Origin: Agaribacterium sp. ZY112
GTDB taxonomy: Bacteria; Pseudomonadota; Gammaproteobacteria; Pseudomonadales; Cellvibrionaceae
Length of the DNA: 64,000 nucleotides
Direction: 5' to 3'
NCBI RefSeq assembly: GCF_041346925.1
Contig: NZ_CP166840.1
Location: 3,405,001-3,469,000 of the forward strand
Positions 9,310 to 17,864 of the stretch are shown here, piece after piece. The notes beneath the pieces were generated by a model. It made no database searches and was not told the origin of the DNA. It saw only the letters and a program-made list of their open reading frames with translations. The stretch's first letter is position 1, and every line of letters begins with the position of its first letter. The translations under genes were made by a program, and so were the position numbers.

Positions 9310-10401
9310 CTATGCTTGTGCGCTATTTTGAGGCTCGGCTTCTGGCAGCTCTAATATGTAGGCGTCAAAACCTTCTTGGCATAATAAGTGGGCCGCAATT
9401 CTAGATCGACTCCCCGCATCAGCAGGAATCACATAGGGCTTTTCTTTATAAAGCTTAGGCATACTTGCCCGTAGACGTGATAGCGGCACATTAACACAGC
9501 CTTTTCTATGACTTACGCGAAACTCAAGGGGCATCTTCACATCAATCAACACCGCAGTTTCTTCAATTCGGGCGAAACTATCTTCATCTAAATATTGAAG
9601 CACCGGTTCACTAAGCAAAGCTTGAAAATCATCCGCATTAAGTAGCTTCAGATCACCATCCTCAAGCATCGTCACCGAAGCATTACGCAAGGTCGCACCG
9701 AGTAAAGCTTCTTCACCAAAGTGATTACCTGGTTTAAGAAGCACATTAACGCTATTTGAATGATTAGAGACTTGAGCGCGACCAGAAGCGATCACATAAA
9801 AATAATCTCCCCTTTCACCCTCTTTAATAATTACATCGCCTGCCTTTACTTCTCTATCTTCAAAACGCGCAAATAAATCCTGTACATGGGTTAAAGGGAC
9901 TCGGCTGAATAGTGGCGACTTTAACAACGCCGACATCCAGTCTCCCGCTTCATTTTCATGTACTTCATCAACTTGAATTACGTCAAACTTGCCTGTCGCT
10001 GTTGGATCAAAGACAGGATTTCGCGCGCTCATCTCAGCTTCAAAGGCCGATTCAGCAGATTCAGACCAAGCCGTTAAACGATCTAAGGTTTCTGCATCAA
10101 TACTAAAAACCTTGGCATTAACCGACTTAACAACACAAGAGCAGCGAGTTGGACTCTCAGGGTTCAACATAGACTGGGCTTGTTCAGTACCAGACTTAAC
10201 AGCCATTGAGTTGTATTGACTGTCTATAAGATCGACATGCCCTTCAAGCAAAAAATAGCGTGCAGAGATGGCTCGCCCTCGCTTAAACAGCATCTGCCCT
10301 TTTGCAACCTGCTCTACTTGAGTTTGCTTTAAAGCTTCTAGCAAGTACTCATCTTGAAGGCCATCAAAGGGGGTAAATTTACTTAGTAGGTCTTTATCCA
10401 T
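9310..10401 (-). CDS. Tandem cyclic-nucleotide-binding domain protein with a degenerate rhodanese domain
   Basis: A 363-aa soluble protein. A first cNMP-binding fold covers about 15–115 and is weak. A second at about 155–255 is better (GDVIIKEGERGDYFYVIASG, HFGEEALLG). A rhodanese domain covers about 265–350. The rhodanese active-site loop, normally CxxGxRS, reads ADAGSRS, so the catalytic Cys is Ala and sulfur transfer is not expected. It probably senses a nucleotide or protein partner. It lies just upstream of the glycosyltransferase gene. No DNA-binding domain is present, so it is not a CRP-type activator. Confidence 0.8.
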   Translation of the reverse strand: MDKDLLSKFTPFDGLQDEYLLEALKQTQVEQVAKGQMLFKRGRAISARYFLLEGHVDLIDSQYNSMAVKSGTEQAQSMLNPESPTRCSCVVKSVNAKVFSIDAETLDRLTAWSESAESAFEAEMSARNPVFDPTATGKFDVIQVDEVHENEAGDWMSALLKSPLFSRVPLTHVQDLFARFEDREVKAGDVIIKEGERGDYFYVIASGRAQVSNHSNSVNVLLKPGNHFGEEALLGATLRNASVTMLEDGDLKLLNADDFQALLSEPVLQYLDEDSFARIEETAVLIDVKMPLEFRVSHRKGCVNVPLSRLRASMPKLYKEKPYVIPADAGSRSRIAAHLLCQEGFDAYILELPEAEPQNSAQA

Positions 10402-10534
10402 GGAGGAAACTGAAAGTAATCTAACAACATGGCTTATTATCGCCTAAAACAACACTCAAGGCTGAGTAAATTGTCACGTTATTATACTTTTCTGGACTGA
10501 GAACCAGTCTCAAAGGAGGAAAACAGCCGCTAGA

Positions 10535-11017
10535 TTAGGCTTGTGAGGACATAAATACCTTATTTAAGGCATCATAGGCAATATCGGAGCTAAAGCCTCG
10601 CGAAAGCAGAAAACGTAAACACTTCGCTTTCTCTTTGGCTTCTAATTGACCTGATTCTTGAGGCAAAGCGGGAAACTTACGTAAGAGCACGGACACAGCA
10701 CGCTCAAACCACAACTCTCGAGCAATGTCTAAGTGTAACGAGATCAGCTCTTCACTGATCTTTTTGAACTTTAAGTCCTGACGTATTTTCAAAGGCCCCT
10801 TCCCTTGCTCAATACGATAACGAACAAAGCTTTCGCAAAATCGTTCATCACTCTGTAAACCTTGCTCACTCAGACGCTCTACAACAGCTTCAACCTCATG
10901 ATAAGCGTCTGTTTTCTTTAACAGACGCTCCTCAAGCTCGCCTTTGCTATATTCACGCCGAGCAAGTAAAGCCACAGCCGCATGATATAGTTCCTGTGAC
11001 TTTTCAGTTTCCAACAT
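10535..11017 (-). CDS. recX: Host RecX, regulator of RecA
   Basis: RecX binds RecA filaments and limits their growth. This 160-aa protein has the three-helix repeats of the family (ALLARREYSKGELEERLLKK near 18–37, RYRIEQGKGPLKIRQDL, then KAKCLRFLLSRGFS). It lies directly downstream of the 3' part of the interrupted host recA, the native recA–recX order. Because recA is split by the island, this recX has lost contact with its promoter more than 42 kb away and can only be expressed from a local promoter, if at all. A second recX is carried at the other end of the island. Confidence 0.93.
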   Translation of the reverse strand: MLETEKSQELYHAAVALLARREYSKGELEERLLKKTDAYHEVEAVVERLSEQGLQSDERFCESFVRYRIEQGKGPLKIRQDLKFKKISEELISLHLDIARELWFERAVSVLLRKFPALPQESGQLEAKEKAKCLRFLLSRGFSSDIAYDALNKVFMSSQA

Positions 11018-11061
11018 GACAGTGATACACCTATCAATAGACTCAGGCCTACGACTCTAAG

Positions 11062-11605
11062 CTAGGCGTCAGAGGGTGCTTGCTCAGGTTGCGGATCTTC
11101 ACCCTGCTCTTCTTCAGAACCTAACAATTCGGCTTTGATTTTTTGCTCTAAAAACTCAGCAATATCTTGGTGCTCACGCAGATATTGCATTGCATTAGCC
11201 TTACCTTGACCAATTTTATCTCCGTTATAGCTATACCAAGCGCCAGCTTTATCGACAAAACCTAGCTTCACACCATAATCGACAATCTCTCCCATACGGT
11301 TAATTCCCTTACCGTACAAGATTTGAAACTCCGTTTGCTTAAACGGCGGAGCGACTTTGTTCTTAACGACTTTGACACGAGTTTCTGAACCCACCACCTC
11401 GTCGCCCTCTTTAACAGCACCGATACGGCGAATATCTAAGCGCACTGAAGAGTAAAACTTGAGGGCATTACCACCTGTAGTTGTTTCAGGGTTACCAAAC
11501 ATCACACCAATTTTCATGCGAATTTGGTTAATAAAGATGGCTAGACAATTAGCATTTTTAATATTGCCGGTGATTTTTCGTAAAGCTTGTGACATCAACC
11601 TTGCT
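11062..11605 (-). pseudogene. recA: 3' part of the host recA gene (codon 166 to stop), cut off by the island
   Basis: These 544 nt encode RecA from Q166 to the stop (starts [11 protein letters not shown], contains [19 protein letters not shown] and the acidic C-terminus). The frame runs to 11625 into island sequence with a GTG that could only give a fragment lacking the Walker A ATP site. Joined to 53502–53998 it makes 497 + 544 = 1,041 nt, 346 codons plus stop, in frame with no base lost or gained. The reading frame is undamaged, so excision should restore a working gene. Confidence 0.95.
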
Positions 11606-11611
11606 TGCAAA
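11606..11611. other. Left attachment core (TGCAAA)
   Basis: The host side reads CCTTGCT then the core; the island side continues TTCTTACTTGCC. Read inward from the other end the island begins TTCTTGCGCG, so the ends share TTCTT as a short inverted repeat around the core. The host target around the core contains TTGCTTGCAA, a small palindrome, as many tyrosine-recombinase sites do. Confidence 0.8.
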
Positions 11612-11643
11612 TTCTTACTTGCCACACGCTTTTGCTTAGATCC

Positions 11644-11737
11644 TATCAGATAGATCTAATCAATTGATTTATATGGATTTATAGTCCAGCATTCAAGTTA
11701 TAAACATGGGCTTTTCTATATTATAGTTATCAGATAG
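11644..11737 (+). repeat. Two direct copies of TATCAGATAG near the left end
   Basis: The 10-mer TATCAGATAG is at 11644–11653 and 11728–11737, 84 bp apart (eight helical turns), between the left attachment core and the first recombinase gene. This is a plausible position for arm-type recombinase sites or an operator of the module; no function is proven. Confidence 0.45.
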
Positions 11738-11753
11738 CTTTTACTGGACGAAA

Positions 11754-13559
11754 ATGACAATGAACTATGAACTGGCTTTTGGCGACCTCGGGAAAAACAT
11801 AGAAAACGGCTTAGAAATACTGACTGAAAAGTATGAATACAGTGCAAAAAAACGAAAAATTAATACATTTAATACGTTTACCGGGTTCGTCGAGTCGCTA
11901 TATGGCACGCTGACCCATGACAATATCGAGCCCATCTGTGCCCACTTCAGGTCATACGTATATTCCGAGCGCGGAAATAATACCGTCATCACTGCCCACT
12001 CCGACTACCTAGCATGGGCAGCACTAATGCGGGACTTAATACAAGTCGGTTACTTGCCTGCCAGCTCAATCCCCCAAGGCTTACCTTCGAACCACAAGCT
12101 GCTCAAAGATTCATCAATCATTTCCTGCCTGGGCACGATGAACCCTAAAAAATGGAGACAGGAAATGCATAGCAAGGACCTACCTAGCCTTCAGGCCATG
12201 GATGATAATGAATATCTCGAAGCATTCATGGATTCTCAATTGATCTACCGTAATCAACTTCTCAACCAGGCACGAAATTATATCAGCGCAGCTGCAAACC
12301 GTTTCGCCGACGGCAGACGATACATACAAGATACAGATCCCTCAATGTTTGAGAGTACGGAGTTATTGCACACTGAATTAAAAGCAAACGGAAGCGGTCA
12401 ATATTTAAGCCTTTTCTCGGGATATCTTCCAAACCAAGAAGGCTTAAGAAACTTAGTAGGTTTTTTGTACTACAAAAGAAATGGATTCGTCCAAAGAGAT
12501 TTCGTTGGGGCCAATAACCACTTGTACAGGTTTGGTGGGCGAATAGTTTTGCAGGAACATTTAGGCTTGTCAACAGACTTAGCTGCCGCTTGCGCAATAG
12601 TTATTGTAAACGAGACCGGTATAAATCCAGAAAGCCTATATCGATTAGAGTTCAACCCGAACACTAAAACTATCACACCCCATGATTCATTAGAAGCATA
12701 TTTTTTAAATTATGACAAACCTCGCGCAGGGGGCCCAATAAACAGATTAATTAAAAGAGACACAACAACGATCAACGCCGAATACTGTTTAAGGCTGATA
12801 GAAAAAATGACAGCCCCACTTCGAAAAAAGGCACCAAATAAAGTAGCTCGACATCTATTCATTCATGACGGGGTCCGCACGGAGGGAAAGATAGAGATTA
12901 TGTCTCACACTGCATTTAAAAGCGGATTTCGTCGCTTAGTTTCCCGCTCAAATAGCCCAGACCTTATCCTATCTGAACCCAACCTCTCGAAACTTAGGGT
13001 AACTGGAGGCATCCTCGCTTGGTACCAATCCGGCGGTGACCCTAGAGCAGCATCCCGCTTTCTAGGAAATAGCACCCAAGTATCCATAAAAAACTATATC
13101 CCTAAAGAACTCCAAGAATTCTTTTACCGAAAGAAAATCCGCCAATTTCAACACCTATTAATCGCAGTAGCAACAGATCAGAAACCTTATCAACAATCAG
13201 CCATGAATATCACATCTGTTGAAAAACTTAACGAGTACCTTTCCACTAATATCGTAGACAGCGATCTATATAAGCGCGCAAAAGCAACCATCCGGGAAAC
13301 AGATAAGATTGAAAAAGACAACACGGAGTTCACCTTTATTATTAGTGAAAACAACATCGCCTTTTTACACGCAGCACAAGAAAACCACAAAATAAACACA
13401 GAATTAACTCACACACCAATACTAAAAGAATGGGCTGATATAGCGACATTAATCTTCCAGTTTATTCGAATACAAGGTACTCGTGCTCAGAAAAGGACAA
13501 TGGTCAAAGGGATTGATAAAAACTTAAACAATCCACTAATTCTGGAGTTTAGTTCATGA
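11754..13559 (+). CDS. Tyrosine-recombinase-fold protein lacking catalytic residues
   Basis: A 601-aa protein that opens the recombinase operon. The C-terminal third follows the tyrosine recombinase plan: NETGINPESLYRLEF stands where Arg I should be (TGxR becomes TGIN), KLRVTGGILAWYQSGG stands for the HxxR box with only the Arg kept, LGNSTQ replaces LGH, and the last motif KNYIP keeps a Tyr. With Arg I and both His positions missing, cleavage is unlikely; a structural role in the synapse is more probable. It resembles the inactive partner ('tfp') described in strand-biased circularising elements. It overlaps the next gene by ATGA. Codon use is AT-richer than in the core genes. Confidence 0.75.
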   Translation: MTMNYELAFGDLGKNIENGLEILTEKYEYSAKKRKINTFNTFTGFVESLYGTLTHDNIEPICAHFRSYVYSERGNNTVITAHSDYLAWAALMRDLIQVGYLPASSIPQGLPSNHKLLKDSSIISCLGTMNPKKWRQEMHSKDLPSLQAMDDNEYLEAFMDSQLIYRNQLLNQARNYISAAANRFADGRRYIQDTDPSMFESTELLHTELKANGSGQYLSLFSGYLPNQEGLRNLVGFLYYKRNGFVQRDFVGANNHLYRFGGRIVLQEHLGLSTDLAAACAIVIVNETGINPESLYRLEFNPNTKTITPHDSLEAYFLNYDKPRAGGPINRLIKRDTTTINAEYCLRLIEKMTAPLRKKAPNKVARHLFIHDGVRTEGKIEIMSHTAFKSGFRRLVSRSNSPDLILSEPNLSKLRVTGGILAWYQSGGDPRAASRFLGNSTQVSIKNYIPKELQEFFYRKKIRQFQHLLIAVATDQKPYQQSAMNITSVEKLNEYLSTNIVDSDLYKRAKATIRETDKIEKDNTEFTFIISENNIAFLHAAQENHKINTELTHTPILKEWADIATLIFQFIRIQGTRAQKRTMVKGIDKNLNNPLILEFSS

Positions 13560-15607
13560 AAGATTATACAGAAGCTATTCTGAAAAAAACTGAAAGCGAA
13601 TCAACAGCTATTGACGAATTTACAATACCGAATCTAAGTATTGACAAATCATGGCAAGCAGACTGGCTACTATCTGATTTCAGATCTCCAAGCTGGAAAC
13701 TAAAAAAACACGGAAGTTACTTTAATCTTGACTCAGAAAAATGGGAAAAAGTAATACAGATATATTGGAATATTAAACTTCCAAACGGGAAAAAATTAAC
13801 AGACAAGATTTACAAACAGCTGCTAATAACCATTCAAAAAATGGTTTTTCTTGCAAGACAAGGTTATGCATTTCTATCAGGTGAAGGCGGAGAACATAAA
13901 GAGACGACACGATCACAACAGCAAGCAGATATTGCTAGGAGCCTAATACTAATCATCAAGTGGATGATTACAAAAGGCTATCAACCTGAACTGTATGGAT
14001 TCAGAATATTAACCGAACATGATATTGAGCAATTTATTTCTGAGGCCCGGTTTGGCAGCCAGATGATTGATGGCACGTACTATCTTATAGAATCGCACCT
14101 GAGACAGGCTCGAAATAATAACTTACTAAATAATTATCTAAACAAAGGCCGAGTTAATTATCCAAAAATATGCAAAGAAATAGGGATAACGAAAGGAAAT
14201 GAAAAGCCAATTGCGCCATCGGCAAGATTACAAACTGTAATAAATAACGCATTCGAGACCGCTGAATTACCTCAATGGCTCGACCAAAAGTATAGTACAG
14301 GACGAGAACTACCTTCGAATCGAGCCAAGAAATTTAAAAGTGCCGGCACCGACACTGTTAGCATCAGCAATCTTAGTGGAATGCTGATCGGCTTTCGCAT
14401 CATTGGGCGGTTCGCCAGTATTTTAACTGAAGAGCTTGAAGGGCTAGGCTGGTGCGCCGAACTAAATGCTGCAGACTTTGGAAAAAAATATGGCTACAAG
14501 AATAAAGAACGCACACCGACAGTTCCTATTCATACTGCATTAGAATATCTAGACAAATCCTTAGCATGGGTTACACAAATTGGACCTGATCTAGTCAAGG
14601 CAAAACACGATTGCGATGCTCAATTAAAAAGTTTGATGAAAGGAAAGACGTCAGGAAAAGATCACTATGCCAAGCAAATTGATATAAATCTAACACAGGA
14701 ACTAACGAACAACCTCAAAGCACAAGGCCTCAGTATCACCCGGTACAATTCGAACCCGACAAACAAGAATAATGCCTACATTAGAGATCATCTTTCTATT
14801 GAAGAAGCTGTCGAGTGTTTAGTTGCCGCTAGCTTCATAATTATTAGTACTTTTAGCTGCAAGCGAATTAGTGAAACTCTCGGATTAACAGTCAACTGTA
14901 CACGTCCAGCGCTGGATGGAGGCTGGGAGATAGTTTTTGGACTGCGAAAAGCCAGCCCTGTAGAAGCACTTTCATTCATAGGACGACCGATCCCTGATGC
15001 AGCTGAACAAGCTATTGATCTGCTAGTTCAGCTACGACCTGATGATTTTTTATATCTTGAAGAGAATCCTGAACTAGAACCGCTTTTTTTAACCTCATAT
15101 AACACAACAAAAAAAACCAGAAAAGCAGTTCAACGTGAAGCTCAAAAAATGTATGCATCCATTGAGCTTTTTGCTGACGTCGTACAGATAAAAAGCACAG
15201 AAGAAGGCAGGAGATGGTATCTACGAAGCCATGAATGTCGTCGCTTTTTTGCAATCACATACTTCTGGCACGATAAATTTTCTGGTCTTCCAGCACTCTC
15301 TTGGTTCATGGGGCACAACGACATAGATGCAACCATGCATTACGTCACTGAGGAGATTGCAGCAAGTGAAATACCAGAGGAAGAAGCAAGATATACAGCA
15401 TTTATTATGCAAGAGGATGACACTCCTATCATACCTGGATTAGAAAAATTGGAAAAATCTGCAGAATTACACTTTGACACCGAAAATCTTAAGATTATAA
15501 ACCAGCAAGATTTAGAGAGTTATTTGAAGTTAAAATTTGAAGAAGGTTACCGAATTATTAAGCATGGCCACAATGCACAAATAATTTACCTGGAGGAGCA
15601 ACGATGA
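13556..15607 (+). CDS. Large tyrosine recombinase (active-site residues intact)
   Basis: A 683-aa protein. The catalytic set is visible in the C-terminal part: Arg I in FSCKRISETLGL, HECRR (His-x-x-Arg), MGH a little later and the nucleophile in ATMHYV. The N-terminal 400 residues are long and lysine-rich and probably hold core- and arm-binding domains. Its size resembles TnpB of Tn554 (about 630 aa) and IntB of related multi-recombinase elements. It starts in an ATGA overlap with the degenerate partner and ends in another with the small coiled-coil gene, so expression is coupled. It likely acts at the 6-bp cores flanking the island. Confidence 0.85.
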   Translation: MKDYTEAILKKTESESTAIDEFTIPNLSIDKSWQADWLLSDFRSPSWKLKKHGSYFNLDSEKWEKVIQIYWNIKLPNGKKLTDKIYKQLLITIQKMVFLARQGYAFLSGEGGEHKETTRSQQQADIARSLILIIKWMITKGYQPELYGFRILTEHDIEQFISEARFGSQMIDGTYYLIESHLRQARNNNLLNNYLNKGRVNYPKICKEIGITKGNEKPIAPSARLQTVINNAFETAELPQWLDQKYSTGRELPSNRAKKFKSAGTDTVSISNLSGMLIGFRIIGRFASILTEELEGLGWCAELNAADFGKKYGYKNKERTPTVPIHTALEYLDKSLAWVTQIGPDLVKAKHDCDAQLKSLMKGKTSGKDHYAKQIDINLTQELTNNLKAQGLSITRYNSNPTNKNNAYIRDHLSIEEAVECLVAASFIIISTFSCKRISETLGLTVNCTRPALDGGWEIVFGLRKASPVEALSFIGRPIPDAAEQAIDLLVQLRPDDFLYLEENPELEPLFLTSYNTTKKTRKAVQREAQKMYASIELFADVVQIKSTEEGRRWYLRSHECRRFFAITYFWHDKFSGLPALSWFMGHNDIDATMHYVTEEIAASEIPEEEARYTAFIMQEDDTPIIPGLEKLEKSAELHFDTENLKIINQQDLESYLKLKFEEGYRIIKHGHNAQIIYLEEQR

Positions 15608-16113
15608 TAACTGATAATCATGTCTCTAACAAAAGACGTAGAAAAACGGCTTTAAGTCTCGAAGCCAGAATAACAACAATGACGGAAATAGTTACAAGCG
15701 GATCAATTCCAAAAGGATTTGAATATCATAGATCTGATGAAAAACTATTAAAATGGGAAGACAATAAAATCGGCATTTGTAAAGTCGGGGTTAATACTGC
15801 ACGAGACAAACACCCCGAGCTATGGGAACAACTCCAAAACCTTAGAAAAAGTTTAAAAAACCTAGAGAGAGGAGCAGACTTAGCAAAGAAAAAGATTAAA
15901 TCAAAAACAAAACATGAAATACTTAACAAGAAAAGAGAAAAAGAAAGGCTGGTAAAAAAACTCACTAACGAACTAATCATGGTACGCCATGCCTACCTAG
16001 ATTTACTCAATACTCTAAAACAAGAAAAAAGAAAGAGCAAAGTTATACAAGATGCAATCAAAAGACATCACCAACATCATGGGCTGCAAACAGCCCTGAG
16101 TGATCAAGAATGA
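15604..16113 (+). CDS. Small lysine-rich coiled-coil protein of the recombinase operon
   Basis: A 169-aa basic protein. The first 70 residues may form a small helical DNA-binding part (SIPKGFEYHRSDEKLLKWE); residues 75–155 are a strong coiled coil rich in Lys, Glu and Leu. It lies between two recombinase genes with ATGA overlaps on both sides, so it is almost certainly part of the integration machinery. TnpC of Tn554 and the auxiliary protein of strand-biased circularising elements hold comparable positions, but sequence identity to either was not tested. Confidence 0.7.
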   Translation: MITDNHVSNKRRRKTALSLEARITTMTEIVTSGSIPKGFEYHRSDEKLLKWEDNKIGICKVGVNTARDKHPELWEQLQNLRKSLKNLERGADLAKKKIKSKTKHEILNKKREKERLVKKLTNELIMVRHAYLDLLNTLKQEKRKSKVIQDAIKRHHQHHGLQTALSDQE

Positions 16114-17516
16114 GAAATCATCTTATATTAAAAACAGATAGCGAGTGCGACTTAACCTTCAAATACCCTCATCTGATGAAAGGTAAGACAGGTGACGATT
16201 TCTCTGACATCCCGCTTATATGCTATGCCAACGGAAGTATCTGCTGGGAAGCAACTGACTATCTTCTGGATCTATACGACACAAAGCCCAACATAGCAAA
16301 ATCCACACTGGGAACCTATGCAAGGCACTTATCAAGAATTATTCAATATATAGAATATACCAGGCTATCTTTTTCCGATTTACTCGATTCGAGCTTATTA
16401 GGGCACTCTGGGCTAGTGACGTTTCTTCAGACCCCTAAACACTCGAAGAATGGAAGAGCTGCAGATAACAACCAAGTCAACAAAATACTAAATCGATTAT
16501 TCTCATTATTATTTTACTTACAGAATAAAGGACACACTACCTCCACGAAAATTATTAGTGACAACCCAAAAATTAGAGCGCAAATCAATGTCACTATTTC
16601 TAAACACCGCCCTCGCGGAACAAACAGAGAGGTTAGTTATTACAGTCATCCAGCTCGACTAGAAAGCAAATCTCCAGGCAAGCGACGACCAATCCAAGAC
16701 GATGCAATCGATACATTGATAGAGGCCATATATGACTTCACTGATAACGAATTTATTCATCAACGATGGTGCTGTTTACTTTCAGTAATGGAATTTACTG
16801 GAGCAAGAGAGTCAGAAATTGCAAAAATCACAATTCATAGCGTGATAAAGGCAAAGAAACTTATTGACTCAGGAGAAACTGCGAAACTGGAAATTGTTAC
16901 TACCAAGGGTAAAAATAAAACCAAAAAACGTGTGATTCCGATACCAGATACCGTCATAGAAGAAATCTACAACTATATTCTATTTCATCGTAACCCGTTG
17001 GTATCTGAGGCAAAGAATAAAGGAATAATTAGCAACGATCACGGTCGCCTACTTACTACTGACGACGGACGACCCCTAAGCGAAAAACGTATATATGACC
17101 ACTTTAAAGAAGTCAGAGACAGCACATATCTAAAAAGCACAGACGCGTCACCACATCTTTTTCGCCATAGGTTTATTACTAAACAAGTTCGTAACCGATT
17201 AAAAATTTTTCTGGATGAGAAAAATTACTACACTGCAGATATCGAGAGCTTTGTGATCAAAAAGGTTAAACTTCTTTCGGGTCATGTTTCTGATTCTGCC
17301 CTGTGGGGTTATGTAGATAATGCAATGGAAGAGCTTAATACATTTAAAGAGGTGGAAGAACGGGTCTACTCAAAATCAACATCTGAAGCAAAAAAGCGTA
17401 AAGTAACCAAAATGCTATCAGAAGCCAGGTCACATAAATCACCTAAAGTAAAAGCCAAAGCTCTCGATCAATTATTAGAGAAAATGTTAATGGCTGATGG
17501 ATTTAAGCTCGATTGA
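16110..17516 (+). CDS. Second active tyrosine recombinase
   Basis: A 468-aa integrase. Arg I is in MEFTGARESEIAK, the second box is SPHLFRHRF (His-x-x-Arg, about residue 348), then LLSGH and the nucleophile in LWGYVDNA. An N-terminal SAM-like core-binding domain is expected at about 50–190 (STLGTYARHLSRIIQYIE). It is the last of four coupled genes. Two active recombinases plus an inactive one is unlike simple phage-type islands, which carry one integrase, and no excisionase gene is evident. Confidence 0.87.
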   Translation: MRNHLILKTDSECDLTFKYPHLMKGKTGDDFSDIPLICYANGSICWEATDYLLDLYDTKPNIAKSTLGTYARHLSRIIQYIEYTRLSFSDLLDSSLLGHSGLVTFLQTPKHSKNGRAADNNQVNKILNRLFSLLFYLQNKGHTTSTKIISDNPKIRAQINVTISKHRPRGTNREVSYYSHPARLESKSPGKRRPIQDDAIDTLIEAIYDFTDNEFIHQRWCCLLSVMEFTGARESEIAKITIHSVIKAKKLIDSGETAKLEIVTTKGKNKTKKRVIPIPDTVIEEIYNYILFHRNPLVSEAKNKGIISNDHGRLLTTDDGRPLSEKRIYDHFKEVRDSTYLKSTDASPHLFRHRFITKQVRNRLKIFLDEKNYYTADIESFVIKKVKLLSGHVSDSALWGYVDNAMEELNTFKEVEERVYSKSTSEAKKRKVTKMLSEARSHKSPKVKAKALDQLLEKMLMADGFKLD

Positions 17517-17864
17517 CACAGAAAAAATAGCCTTAAAAATTGATAATCTCGGCTATCAGTGCGATGCTTTTTCGATGTTGAAGGTCAGTCTGAGGATAAG
17601 GCGCATACTGTATACTATGGTCGAAAAATGTTTCCTGCCTATGAGGAAACAGTTAAGAAGAAGTAACTAGGACACGCACTCAAAAATCTCAAGATGTAGT
17701 ATTTTGCGTTACTCATGATTAGTAAATCTTGGATTTTATCTCTTTACGCTCAGGGCTTTTTTACGCCCAATACTTGCAAGTTAAACTAGTTTGGGTTTTC
17801 AGGTTTCGCCTGCAAATTGGTGCAGCGCCTGCAATAGGAATATATCGGTGGGGATTCGTGATTT
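17517..17864. other. Intergenic stretch between the recombinase operon and the Gabija-like genes
   Basis: No strong gene. An open frame at 17559–17666 (+, GTG start, 35 codons, ending YEETVKKK) could be a small or broken gene but has no recognised relative and no clear ribosome site. The two flanking operons converge here, so terminators are expected; only a weak GGGC/GCCC hairpin near 17755–17775 was noticed. Confidence 0.3.

Noticed and set aside
11062..11625. A separate short recA gene starting at the GTG at 11625
   Set aside because: It starts in island sequence, lacks the ATP site and is simply the cut-off tail of host recA.
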